Source: JANXUF01 sp043747685
GTDB lineage: Bacteria; Actinomycetota; Acidimicrobiia; Acidimicrobiales; Ilumatobacteraceae
Length of the DNA: 63,883 bases
Assembly: GCA_043747685.1 (NCBI GenBank)
Contig: JAYTOR010000233.1
Coordinates: 1-63,883 of the forward strand
Direction: 5' to 3'
This document shows, in pieces, positions 35,641 to 43,821 of this stretch (position 1 is the first letter of the stretch; the number at the start of each line of letters is the position of its first letter). The notes beneath the pieces were generated by a model. It had not been told where the DNA came from and made no database searches. It worked only from the letters and a program-made list of their open reading frames with translations. Made by a program: the position numbers and the translations under genes.

Positions 35641-36513
35641 TTATCGACGGAGATCGAGGCCGAAGGCTGCGGCGAACTCGTCGTAGTAGTCGTCGTCGAG
35701 TTCGTGGCGGCCGAGCGCGACCCATTCCTCGTCTGTCATCGCCGCTCGGCCCGCTGCCATCTCCGGGCCGCCCCAGCTCATCGCGTAGCGCAGCTTCGGG
35801 GACTCTGTCGTGATCGCATGGGCGATCACGGCGGCGACCTCCATCGGGTCCGTGGCGTTGCGGATTCCGGCGGCGTACATCTGCAGCATCCGCCGGTTGT
35901 GCGCCTCGTAGGCTCCCGTCTCGTTCGAATTGGGAATGCTCTTGACGAAGATCGAGGTTTTCGTCACGCCCGGCTCGATGATCGCAACCCGGATTCCGAA
36001 TGCCGCGGCCTCCTGAGCGAGTTCCTCGCTGATCGCCTCGAACGCCCATTTCGACGCAACATACGGTGCCTGCGCCAGCGAGGCGACGCGCCCGGCAACC
36101 GAGGTCACGTTGATGATGGTGCCAGCACGACGCGAACGCATCCCCGGCATCACTGCTTTTACACAACGCACCGCACCGCAGACATTGACGTTGAAGACGT
36201 CGAGATAGGCGGCTGTGGCGGCCTCTTCGACCGTTCCGTTGCCGCTGATACCGGCGTTGTTGACGAGCACGTCGATGTGGCCGGCCTGTTCGAGGATGTC
36301 GGTAAAACCTCTTTCGACCGAGTCGTCGTCGGCAATGTCGAGCTCGACGAGTTGCACAGTGACGCCTTTCGCAGCCGCCAGCGACATCAGCTTGTCAGCC
36401 TTTTGGAAGCTCCGCACGGTGGCGAATACTCTGTGTCCCTGGTCGGCGAGGTGGATGGCTGTTGCTCGGCCGATTCCGCTGTTCGCGCCCGTGACTACAG
36501 TATTGAGACTCAT
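35641..36513 (-). CDS. Short-chain dehydrogenase/reductase
   Basis: A 290-residue classical SDR. The NAD(P)-binding motif is TGANSGIGR (residues 8-16), followed by VNNAGISGNG. The catalytic Ser is in INVTSVAGRV and YVASKWAFE holds Tyr and Lys in YxxxK. The residue pattern after strand beta-2 (VFATVRS) suggests NADP. The substrate is unknown; the long C-terminal part (residues about 190-290) resembles SDRs acting on hydroxy lipids or sterols. The start has TACCAT 6 nt upstream. It is divergent from the ECF sigma gene. Confidence 0.9.
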   Translation of the reverse strand: MSLNTVVTGANSGIGRATAIHLADQGHRVFATVRSFQKADKLMSLAAAKGVTVQLVELDIADDDSVERGFTDILEQAGHIDVLVNNAGISGNGTVEEAATAAYLDVFNVNVCGAVRCVKAVMPGMRSRRAGTIINVTSVAGRVASLAQAPYVASKWAFEAISEELAQEAAAFGIRVAIIEPGVTKTSIFVKSIPNSNETGAYEAHNRRMLQMYAAGIRNATDPMEVAAVIAHAITTESPKLRYAMSWGGPEMAAGRAAMTDEEWVALGRHELDDDYYDEFAAAFGLDLRR

Positions 36514-36519
36514 AAGGTG

Positions 36520-36525
36520 ATGGTA
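36520..36525 (-). promoter_or_regulatory. -10 box (TACCAT) of a leaderless promoter
   Basis: On the minus strand TACCAT lies 6 nt before ATG 36513 of the SDR gene. Confidence 0.45.
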
Positions 36526-36590
36526 GAGCATCGCCCTCCGCTGCCTCGCTGGCCAGCGCCTCCCGTGATCCAGAATGATGGCTGCAACGT

Positions 36591-37184
36591 ATGGAAAATG
36601 TGAGAGAACAACCATGGCCGGACTGCTCCGATGCCGCACTGGTCATGGGCATCGCCCGATACCAGTCGGAAGCGCTGGCAGAGGCCTACCGTCGCCACGC
36701 TGGCGCAGTCTTCGGATTGGCCAAGCGCCTACTCGGCGGGAAGGCTCTCGCTGAGGAAGTCGTGCAGGAGGTCTTCCTGCGATTGTGGAACGACGCCGAC
36801 CGTTTCGATCCGGATCGTGGATCACTGCGCTCGTTCCTGTTGACGAACACGCACGGACGTGCTGTCGACATGCTGCGCAGCGAAACCTCACGACGCAATC
36901 GAGAAGACCGTGACGCCAGGACGACCGCCGAGTCTGGCTATGACGTCGAGCACGAGGTGTGGGACATGGCCTTGACCGACAGTGTAAAGACAGCGCTGAG
37001 CACTCTTGCGGTGGGCGAGCGGCAGGCCATCGAGCTCGCCTACTTCGGCGGGCACACCTATCGAGACGTGGCGACGATGTTGAACGAACCAGAAGGAACG
37101 ATCAAGAGCCGGATCCGATTGGGATTGCGAAAATTGCGGGGGGAACTTCAAGCAGCCGGTATCGGCATGGGGGAATTGACATGA
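36591..37184 (+). CDS. ECF sigma factor (SigK-like)
   Basis: A 197-residue extracytoplasmic-function sigma factor. Region 2 (about 29-100) contains AEEVVQEVFLRLWNDADRFDPDRGSLRSFLLTNTHGRAVDMLR; region 4 (about 130-185) contains LAVGERQAIELAYFGGHTYRDVATMLNEPEGTIKSRIRLGLRKLR. The sequence and its downstream RskA-type partner place it with SigK/SigL-like factors. It would redirect RNA polymerase to envelope-stress promoters once released from the anti-sigma. The next gene overlaps in ATGA. Confidence 0.93.
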   Translation: MENVREQPWPDCSDAALVMGIARYQSEALAEAYRRHAGAVFGLAKRLLGGKALAEEVVQEVFLRLWNDADRFDPDRGSLRSFLLTNTHGRAVDMLRSETSRRNREDRDARTTAESGYDVEHEVWDMALTDSVKTALSTLAVGERQAIELAYFGGHTYRDVATMLNEPEGTIKSRIRLGLRKLRGELQAAGIGMGELT

Positions 37185-37936
37185 CCGACGACCAGATGGA
37201 CGAGCTGCTGGGTGCGTATGCGCTCGACGCGGTCGAGGAGTCCGAGCGTCGCGAGATCGAGACGTACGTGGCAAAGAACCCCCGTGCTCGAGCCGAGGTT
37301 GCCGAACACCGAGAGGTCGCCACGATGCTCTCCTCGACTGGCGCAACGGCACCGAGCGGACTGTGGGACAAGATCGCCGCTTCCCTCGACGAGCGAGCTC
37401 CGGAGCCTGGCAAGTTTTTAGCGCCGCTGATGCGCCTCGACACCCAACGCCAGCGCCGCCACCAGCGTTCGCAGCGACCCGCATGGTTCGTCGTCGGAGC
37501 GCTCGCCGTAGCAGCCTGCGCAGCGCTCGGCATCCTCGGGGTCAAGCTGAACAACCGCACCAACGAATTGAACAACGCACATGCGCAATCGGCCTCTGCA
37601 CGTCTGGAGACCGCTGCGTCGACGGCGATGGCAACGGCGACACGCAAGACCGTGCTGCTGAGCAAGGATGGAACCACTGCCGCCAACGTCGCCATCGATG
37701 GTGCCCATGGCTATCTCGTCACCGATCATCTGCCATCACTGTCGGGCGATCGTACCTACCAGCTGTGGGGGCTGATCGACGACAAGGTCATCAGCCTCGG
37801 CGTCATCGGCGACAACCCGAAGGTCGTCGTCTTCCCGGCCGATTCGAGACTGACGACCGTGATGCTGACCAACGAACCGGCTGGCGGTGTCTCGGTGACC
37901 ACGCAGACGCCGGTCACGATCGGAACGCTCTCCTGA
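37181..37936 (+). CDS. RskA-type transmembrane anti-sigma factor
   Basis: A 251-residue anti-sigma factor. The N-terminal sigma-binding domain (1-60, MTDDQMDELLGAYALDAVEESERREIE) is followed by a linker, one membrane helix (about 103-126, WFVVGALAVAACAALGILGVKL) and an extracytoplasmic RskA domain with YQLWGLIDDKVISLGVIGD and VMLTNEPAGGVSVTT. It holds the sigma factor at the membrane until regulated proteolysis. The start overlaps the sigma stop by 4 bp (ATGA); the open frame upstream is not used. No zinc H-x3-C-x2-C motif is present, as expected for RskA types. Confidence 0.92.
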   Translation: MTDDQMDELLGAYALDAVEESERREIETYVAKNPRARAEVAEHREVATMLSSTGATAPSGLWDKIAASLDERAPEPGKFLAPLMRLDTQRQRRHQRSQRPAWFVVGALAVAACAALGILGVKLNNRTNELNNAHAQSASARLETAASTAMATATRKTVLLSKDGTTAANVAIDGAHGYLVTDHLPSLSGDRTYQLWGLIDDKVISLGVIGDNPKVVVFPADSRLTTVMLTNEPAGGVSVTTQTPVTIGTLS

Positions 37937-38264
37937 CATCTTGACGTCGGCCGGCTCGCTTGGCTCGCCGACGGTGAGGGCCGAACTGCTCTGTGTCGCC
38001 GCTGCGCAAAATGACTCGGAGCACTGAACCGTTGCGATAGGCAACTGCTGAGGAAGATGCCAATGCCTCGTTTGGCGCTGTGGGATGCGTTCGTGACGCT
38101 GACCTCGCTCGACACGTTTTGGGAACTGAAGCGAACTCGCACGGTGTCACCGGAATTCGGTGACGCCCCGTAGCAGCGGTCCGTCGGCCGTGCCGCCGTA
38201 TCGGAGTGCGGTGCCGTCGGTTGCGGTTGTCAGGACACTTGATCGGCGGAATTCATGCGCGGCG
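37937..38264. other. Gene-free 328-bp interval between anti-sigma and ftsY
   Basis: No credible gene is seen. The only clear structure is the hairpin at 38143-38167. Some minus-strand frames are open for about 30 codons next to ftsY but lack a start, a ribosome site and family resemblance; they may be decayed sequence. Confidence 0.5.
38143..38167. terminator. Bidirectional hairpin between anti-sigma and ftsY
   Basis: GGTGTCACCG (38143-38152) pairs with CGGTGACGCC (38158-38167) through ten base pairs, one of them G-U, around the loop GAATT. It has no T-tract and separates convergent genes. Confidence 0.5.
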
Positions 38265-39500
38265 CTAGCCGAAGAGGGCGTCGACGAATTCGTCGGGATC
38301 GAAGTCGACGAGGTCACCGATCTTCTCGCCGAGACCGACGAGCTTGACGGGGATACCGAGTTCGGTTTCGATGGCGAAGACGATGCCACCCTTGGCGGAT
38401 CCGTCGAGTTTGGTCAGTACAACGCCAGTGACCGCTGTCGCCATTGCGAACTCGCGTGCCTGCGTCAGTCCGTTCTGACCGGTGGTCGCGTCGATCACCA
38501 GCAACACTTCGGTGACCCGTCCGGGTTCGCGTGATGCCACCCGACGGACCTTTTTCAGTTCCTCCATCAGGTTGGCTTTGTTGTGCAGACGGCCGGCGGT
38601 GTCCCCGAGGACGAGATCGCAGCCACGCGCCGATGCCGCCTGAACGCCGTCGAAAATCACGCTGCTCGGATCGCCACCCTCCGCTCCTCGCACGAACTCC
38701 GCGCCGGCACGGTGGGCCCATGTCTCCAGCTGCTCAGCCGCAGCCGCTCGGAACGTGTCGCCGGCAGCCATCAGCACCTTGTGCCCGGCGCGACCCTGCA
38801 TTGCGCCGACCTTGCCGATCGTCGTCGTCTTGCCGACTCCGTTGACTCCGACGAAGAGCCAGACGTTCGGCGAGCCGGCAGGTCCCTCCTCGAGACGCAG
38901 TGAGCGGTCAGCACCATCGAGCCGCGATTTCATGTCTGCCTGCAGCGCTGTGAGCAATTCGTCCGGTTTGGTGATCTCCTTCGCCTTCACCCTCGCCCGT
39001 AGATCGGCGAGCAATGCGTCAGTCACTTTGACTCCGACATCGGTACGCAGCAGCGCCTCCTCGAGATCGTCCCACGTCTCGTCCGTGATTCCCGCCCTGC
39101 CGCGAATGCCGGTGATCGCCCCAGCAAGCGTCGCCCTGGCCCTGGCGAGGCGGTCACGGAATCGTGGCCGCTCATAGACCTCCTCGACGGTCGGTTCTGC
39201 AACGCTCTCCTGTTCGGCAACGTTCTCCGGCTCGGCGACGTTCTCCTGCTCGGCGATCGCCTCATCGGTCGTGTCAGCAGTGTCCGGAACCTCGACAGGG
39301 GGAGATTCGACGAGAGCGCCGGGCCGTGAGGGCGGCTTCGTCGGCGGCTTCGGAAGCGGACGTTGTTCGGTGGTGGTTCGGCGAGCAGCGGTACGCGAAT
39401 AGAGCACTACTCCGATACCGAACGCGAGCACGACGAAGACGAGTATCAGCGGGATGATCGGGAACGAGGCGAGGAGCAGGGCAGCAATCAGTGCAGTCAT
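38265..39500 (-). CDS. ftsY: Signal recognition particle receptor FtsY
   Basis: A 411-residue SRP receptor. Residues 1-33 (MTALIAALLLASFPIIPLILVFVVLAFGIGVVLY) form a membrane segment, as in other Actinobacteria. An acidic linker holds a tandem six-residue repeat (ENVAEP, ENVAEQ, ESVAEP; about 85-107). The N domain follows, then the G domain with VGVNGVGKTTTIGK, GDTFRAAAAEQLE, GDTAGRLHNKANLMEEL and TKLDGSAKGG. It docks ribosome-SRP complexes at the membrane. The start is supported by TAGCGT 8 nt upstream. The spot next to smc that ftsY often occupies is here broken by a transporter operon and a reductase. Confidence 0.96.
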   Translation of the reverse strand: MTALIAALLLASFPIIPLILVFVVLAFGIGVVLYSRTAARRTTTEQRPLPKPPTKPPSRPGALVESPPVEVPDTADTTDEAIAEQENVAEPENVAEQESVAEPTVEEVYERPRFRDRLARARATLAGAITGIRGRAGITDETWDDLEEALLRTDVGVKVTDALLADLRARVKAKEITKPDELLTALQADMKSRLDGADRSLRLEEGPAGSPNVWLFVGVNGVGKTTTIGKVGAMQGRAGHKVLMAAGDTFRAAAAEQLETWAHRAGAEFVRGAEGGDPSSVIFDGVQAASARGCDLVLGDTAGRLHNKANLMEELKKVRRVASREPGRVTEVLLVIDATTGQNGLTQAREFAMATAVTGVVLTKLDGSAKGGIVFAIETELGIPVKLVGLGEKIGDLVDFDPDEFVDALFG

Positions 39501-39534
39501 TGGCGCCGACGCTATCTGTACGTCGTCAGCGCCA
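39501..39534 (-). promoter_or_regulatory. Hairpin overlapping the ftsY promoter
   Basis: TGGCGC (39501-39506) pairs with GCGCCA (39529-39534), and GACG (39508-39511) with CGTC (39521-39524). The structure touches the ftsY ATG and covers the -10 box at 39509-39514. It could be an operator. Confidence 0.4.
39509..39514 (-). promoter_or_regulatory. -10 box (TAGCGT) of ftsY, leaderless
   Basis: On the minus strand TAGCGT lies 8 nt before ATG 39500, and no ribosome binding site is present. Confidence 0.5.
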
Positions 39535-39643
39535 CGGCCCGACGTTTGTGCGCCGCGAGCGATGGGTAGGCGATGACCATGCTCCGCAACACGAAGTCCG
39601 ACAACACAGCGAGACACATCGACGTCACGATCTTGGTCCGGCG

Positions 39644-40840
39644 ATGAGTTCCGAAGCGTTAGCTCCGATTGTGATCGTCGGCGGTGGTGCCGCCGGGTTT
39701 GCATGCGCCGAAGCGTTCCGCAAGGCCGGTGGAACCGATCCGCTGATCATCATGTCCGCCGATGACCGCGCGCCGTACTTCAGACCGGATCTCAGCAAGG
39801 AGTTGCTCGCAGGTGACAAGCCCGCCGCCGACAGACTCGCAGACGACGACTGGTTCGCCGACAACGACGTCGACCTGCGGCTCCATAGCCGTGCGTCACG
39901 TTTGGACGCGGAGGCGCACACGATTAGCGCCGGCACAGGGGCCGACAAACGGACGGTGCAGTGGTCCCGGTGCGTCCTCGCCACAGGATCGTCAGCGGCG
40001 AGACTGCCTGTTCCAGGCGGCGACGACGCCCGGCTGTTGACGATCCGGTCGGCTGCCGACGTCGAACGGATCATCGCTCAAGTGGACGGCACCGGACCGG
40101 TGGCCGTCGTCGGCTCCGGCTTCATCGGCTGCGAAGCGGCCAGCTCGCTGCGCGCACGCGGCATCGACGTGACGATGGTCAGTCTGGAGATCCAGCCCCA
40201 GCAGGACCGGCTGTCAGAGTTCGTCGGCGCGATGATCGCCGGATGGTTGGCAGATGCAGGCATCGACTTCCGCGGAAGTAGGTCCGTGGAAGGCATCGAG
40301 TTCACCGACGACGGTGCAGCCGTTCTGCTTGCCAACGGTGAACGAGTCGAGGCAGCCCACATCCTCGTCGCCTCCGGAGCGCTCACCAATACCGAACTGG
40401 CGGCGTCGGCCGGTCTCAGGGTGACGAACGGTGGAATCCACGTGGACAGCTCGATGCGATCGACGGCGGACGGCGTGTTCGTCGTCGGCGACCTGGCCTT
40501 CGCCGACAACGTCGCAGCAGGCCGGCCGCTCCGTGTCGAACACTGGGACGACGCGCAGTCCATGGGGGTGATTGCGGGAAAGGTCATGGCGGGCGAGGGG
40601 GCCGAGTGGGACGGTTTGCCAGGATTCTGGTCGACAATCACTGGCGAGACGTTGCAGTACGTCGCTTGGGGCGACGGTTGGGACGAGGTCACAGCCCGCC
40701 GTTCCGATTCGGGGATCAGCGTGTGGTACGGGAAGAACGGAACAATCGTCGGGCTCCTCACCCATCGCCACGACGACGACCAGGAGCGCGGCAAGAAGCT
40801 CATCCTGTCAGGTGCCCCATTCCCGCCGAAACAACCGTAA
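39644..40840 (+). CDS. FAD/NAD(P)-dependent ferredoxin-reductase-like oxidoreductase
   Basis: A 398-residue flavoprotein. FAD binding is shown by IVIVGGGAAGFACAEAFRKAG (about 8-28) and the C-terminal VFVVGDLAF; NAD(P)H binding by VAVVGSGFIGCEAASSLRARG (about 149-169). The APYFRPDLSKELLAG segment is typical of ferredoxin/rubredoxin reductases of aromatic dioxygenase and P450 systems, including apoptosis-inducing-factor-like proteins. It passes electrons from NAD(P)H to an unidentified iron-sulfur or haem partner, since no ferredoxin gene is adjacent. The ATG at 39644 is the first that starts just before the FAD motif. It ends 18 bp from the convergent transporter genes. Confidence 0.9.
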   Translation: MSSEALAPIVIVGGGAAGFACAEAFRKAGGTDPLIIMSADDRAPYFRPDLSKELLAGDKPAADRLADDDWFADNDVDLRLHSRASRLDAEAHTISAGTGADKRTVQWSRCVLATGSSAARLPVPGGDDARLLTIRSAADVERIIAQVDGTGPVAVVGSGFIGCEAASSLRARGIDVTMVSLEIQPQQDRLSEFVGAMIAGWLADAGIDFRGSRSVEGIEFTDDGAAVLLANGERVEAAHILVASGALTNTELAASAGLRVTNGGIHVDSSMRSTADGVFVVGDLAFADNVAAGRPLRVEHWDDAQSMGVIAGKVMAGEGAEWDGLPGFWSTITGETLQYVAWGDGWDEVTARRSDSGISVWYGKNGTIVGLLTHRHDDDQERGKKLILSGAPFPPKQP

Positions 40841-40858
40841 GAACCGGCCGGCCATTTG

Positions 40859-41653
40859 TCAGCGGCCGCCAGAACCGCCGTCGGTCAGGCGCTGCACGAC
40901 CCAGACCGGAATGATGGACAGCAGGACGACGGCAGTCGCGACGACGTTGACGACGGTGACCTGTTTACCCCGGAAGACGTTGTCGAGGATCCACCTGGGC
41001 AGCGTCTCGCGCGCTCCGCTCGTGAACGTCGTGACGACGACCTCGTCGAAGGACAGCGCGAACGCCAGCATCGCCCCGGCGAGCATCGCCGTCCGAAGCG
41101 CCGGAAAGGTGATATGGGCGAACGTCTGGAACGGATTGGCGCCGAGGTCCGCCGAGGCTTCCTCGATGTTCGGTGAGCTGCGCCGCAGGCGGGCGATGAC
41201 GTTGTTGTAGACGACGACGATGCAGAACGTGGCGTGGCCGATGACGATCGTCAGGAACCCGAGCGAGATGTCGAGCCGGTCGAATGCTGAGTGCAGGGCG
41301 ATGCCGGTGACGATGCCTGGCAGTGCAATCGGGAGGACGATCAGAAAGCTGATGACATTGCGGCCGAAGAACTTGAATCGGTACACGGCGAACGAAGCGA
41401 GTGTGCCGAGCGCCAGCGCGACGACGGTTGCGACAAGAGCGACCAGGAGCGAATAGCGCAAGGCGTCCGTCCACCCACCGTTGCCCCACGCCTTCGTCCA
41501 CCATTTGAACGTCAACCCGGTCGGCGGCCAGGCGCCAGCGGCGGAACTGTTCAGCGACTGAACGGCGATCACGAGCAGCGGTCCGTAGAGGACGATCAAC
41601 ACCAGACCGGAGAGGGTTGCGAGCAGCAGCTTGGCGCGTATTGTCAGGGTCAT
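40859..41653 (-). CDS. potC: Spermidine/putrescine-type ABC transporter permease PotC-like
   Basis: A 264-residue inner-membrane permease with six hydrophobic helices. The EAA loop (NIEEASADLGANPFQTFAHITFPALRTAMLAG) couples it to the ATPase. Sequence and order place it as the second permease of a polyamine-type (PotABCD) importer. It is the last gene of the operon, separated from the first permease by 9 bp. The true ligand might be another amine, thiamine-like or sugar-acid compound; the family assignment is firmer than the ligand. Confidence 0.9.
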   Translation of the reverse strand: MTLTIRAKLLLATLSGLVLIVLYGPLLVIAVQSLNSSAAGAWPPTGLTFKWWTKAWGNGGWTDALRYSLLVALVATVVALALGTLASFAVYRFKFFGRNVISFLIVLPIALPGIVTGIALHSAFDRLDISLGFLTIVIGHATFCIVVVYNNVIARLRRSSPNIEEASADLGANPFQTFAHITFPALRTAMLAGAMLAFALSFDEVVVTTFTSGARETLPRWILDNVFRGKQVTVVNVVATAVVLLSIIPVWVVQRLTDGGSGGR

Positions 41654-41662
41654 CGCACGGGC

Positions 41663-42595
41663 TCAGAGGTTGTCGAAGGCGCCGAGGCGGCGCGCTCCGG
41701 TGAGGTAGGCGCCGACGACGACGATCGATGCGGCGGCCATCGCTGCGGCAAAAGGAAGGTTCGTCGAGATGTTCGAGTTGACGACGGATCCGATCACCGA
41801 CGTCGTGCCACCCACCAGACCGACGGCGATGTAGTCACCGAGCGACAACGAGAAGGTGAAGATCGACCCGGCGGCGATCGCTGGAACGAGTAGCGGCAGG
41901 ACGATCGACCGCAAAGTCCGTATGTTCCGACCACCCAGATCAGCTGACGCCGCAAGCAGCGAATCAGGCAGGCGCTCGAGTCCGGCGACGATTGGCAGCA
42001 CCATGTACGGCAACCACAGATAGGCCAACAGCATGATCAGACCCGTCTGGCCGAATCCCGGCGAGACATGGAACGTCTTGCGGAAGACGCCGCCGGCAGG
42101 GTCGAGCAGTGTGCGCCACGCATAGCCCTTGACGATGTAACTCGCCCACAGTGGCATCAGCACGGCGACGATGCCGAAGCGCCGCCACCTCGGCGACAGC
42201 ACCTTGGCGATGAAGAACGCCAGCGGCAAGGCCATGACGATGTCGATGACCGTGACCCCAGCGGCGATGCCGATGGTGCGGACGATCTTCGCGAGGTACG
42301 GACCGTTCGTCGAGATGACCTGGCGGTAGTTCTCCAACGTCGTACGGCTACGGTCGACCTTCCCGGTGAAATCGTTGAGGCCGTACAACGACGTCAACAG
42401 CATCAATACCAGCGAGCCGAGATAGGCGACGATCAGCCACGCTCCCGGCCCGCTGAGAAACGACGCCAATCGCAGACGCGGATGCCGATCGAAGAAGCGG
42501 GCGAGCCTGGCGACGGATCCACGTTGCACGCCCCCGCTGTCCTGTGGCGTCATCGGAGTAGCCGCGTCTGCGATGTTGGCATCGGCTGGTTTCAC
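41663..42595 (-). CDS. potB: Spermidine/putrescine-type ABC transporter permease PotB-like
   Basis: A 310-residue permease with six hydrophobic helices. It has a long hydrophilic start (about 50 residues) and the EAA loop LPDSLLAASADLGGRNIRTLRSIVLPLLVPAIAAG. The GTG start overlaps the stop of the binding-protein gene in GTGA, so translation is coupled; this decides against the frame's earlier ATG. It partners with PotC-like as the membrane channel of the importer. Confidence 0.9.
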   Translation of the reverse strand: MKPADANIADAATPMTPQDSGGVQRGSVARLARFFDRHPRLRLASFLSGPGAWLIVAYLGSLVLMLLTSLYGLNDFTGKVDRSRTTLENYRQVISTNGPYLAKIVRTIGIAAGVTVIDIVMALPLAFFIAKVLSPRWRRFGIVAVLMPLWASYIVKGYAWRTLLDPAGGVFRKTFHVSPGFGQTGLIMLLAYLWLPYMVLPIVAGLERLPDSLLAASADLGGRNIRTLRSIVLPLLVPAIAAGSIFTFSLSLGDYIAVGLVGGTTSVIGSVVNSNISTNLPFAAAMAAASIVVVGAYLTGARRLGAFDNL

Positions 42596-43821
42596 CCCTT
42601 GATCGCGTCCCAGGCCTGAACCCAACTTGCGTACGGCACGCAGACGTCACCACGGCCATCGAGGCAGGTCTTCGTCGGTGTGGTCCAAAAGTGGATCGAG
42701 TCCGAATACGCCTTGTCGTCAGCGTGGTAGTCCGCGCACAGCGTCTTGCCATCGGCGTCGGTGCATGCGCCCTTGCTCGCCGGTGCCTCACCGAAATAGC
42801 TGGCGACCTGCTCGTTGATCGGGCCGGAGGCGATCCAGTCCATCCACATGTACATGCAGTTGGGGTGCTTCGCCTTGGAGGCGACCATCCATGTGTCGGA
42901 CCAGCCTGTGGCACCTTCCTTGGGGATCACCGAGGCGACCTCGACAGGCGGGTGCTGCGCGGTGAGCGCGTTCTGGATGACCTGCCAGCTGGTGCCGAGA
43001 ACGATGCTGCCGCTGGTGACCGCCTGCTGGTATTTCGTGTAGTCGCTCCAGTATTCGCCGATCAGCGGCTTCTGCGCCTTCAACAGCGCAACGCTGGCGT
43101 CGAACTGCGCCTGGTCGAGTGCATAGGGATTGGTGATCTTCAACTTGGGCTTCGTCTTCGAGAGATACAGCGCTGCATCGGCGATGTAGATCGGGCTGTC
43201 GTAGGCCGTGATCTTTCCCTTGTAGGGCGAGGCCGGATCGAAGACCGCGCTCCACGAGTCGGGGGCTGTGGTGACGACCGACTTGTTGTACATCAGGACG
43301 TTGGCACCCCAACCGTGGGGGATGCCGTACATCTGACCGTTCGCCGAGTTCCACGGGCGGTTCTTCAAGAAGTCCTGGATGTTGGTGTAGCTCGGCACGA
43401 GTGCGGTGTTCACCGGAGCCACATCTCCGCCGACGATCAACCGGAGACTGGCGTCACCGGACGCGGATAGGCCGTCGTAGCCGCCGGACTGGATCAATGA
43501 CACCATCTCGTCTGACGTGCCTGCCGTCTTGGCAGCGACCACACATCCGGTCTTCTTCTCGAACGGCTTGACCCAGTCGACCTTCGGGTCATTCGTGCCG
43601 TCCTCGGCGTATCCCGCCCAGACGACGATGTCGAGCGCACCCTCGCCCGCACCGAGCTTGTCGAGCGTCGGCACCTTCGGGATGTTGAATGTCGGCGTGC
43701 CGGCGGCGGCAGTTCCGGCGGCTGTGGTTCCGGCGGTCGTCGACTTCGCCGAACTGCCGCAGGCAGCCAGGGCGAGTACGCCCACTGTTGCGAAGGCGAC
43801 CGATCTCTTCGTGGATTTCAT
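42592..43821 (-). CDS. potD: Polyamine-type ABC transporter substrate-binding lipoprotein
   Basis: A 409-residue extracytoplasmic solute-binding lipoprotein. The signal peptide ends in the lipobox LAAC (residues about 18-21), followed by a Thr/Ala/Gly-rich linker. The body has the PotD-like fold pattern IVVWAGYAEDGTNDP, DGLSASGDASLRLIVGGDVAPVNT and YGIPHGWGANVLMYN, and CxxC-type cysteines near the C-terminus (TKTCLDGRGDVCVPY). It captures the ligand outside the membrane for PotA/B/C. Start MKSTKRSVAF overlaps the potA stop by 4 bp. Confidence 0.92.
   Translation of the reverse strand: MKSTKRSVAFATVGVLALAACGSSAKSTTAGTTAAGTAAAGTPTFNIPKVPTLDKLGAGEGALDIVVWAGYAEDGTNDPKVDWVKPFEKKTGCVVAAKTAGTSDEMVSLIQSGGYDGLSASGDASLRLIVGGDVAPVNTALVPSYTNIQDFLKNRPWNSANGQMYGIPHGWGANVLMYNKSVVTTAPDSWSAVFDPASPYKGKITAYDSPIYIADAALYLSKTKPKLKITNPYALDQAQFDASVALLKAQKPLIGEYWSDYTKYQQAVTSGSIVLGTSWQVIQNALTAQHPPVEVASVIPKEGATGWSDTWMVASKAKHPNCMYMWMDWIASGPINEQVASYFGEAPASKGACTDADGKTLCADYHADDKAYSDSIHFWTTPTKTCLDGRGDVCVPYASWVQAWDAIKG

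Noticed and set aside
37937..38264. A possible gene remnant on the minus strand next to ftsY
   Set aside because: A stretch such as SSVLTTATDGTALRYGGTAD reads smoothly, but it is too short, lacks a start and matches no family I recognise.
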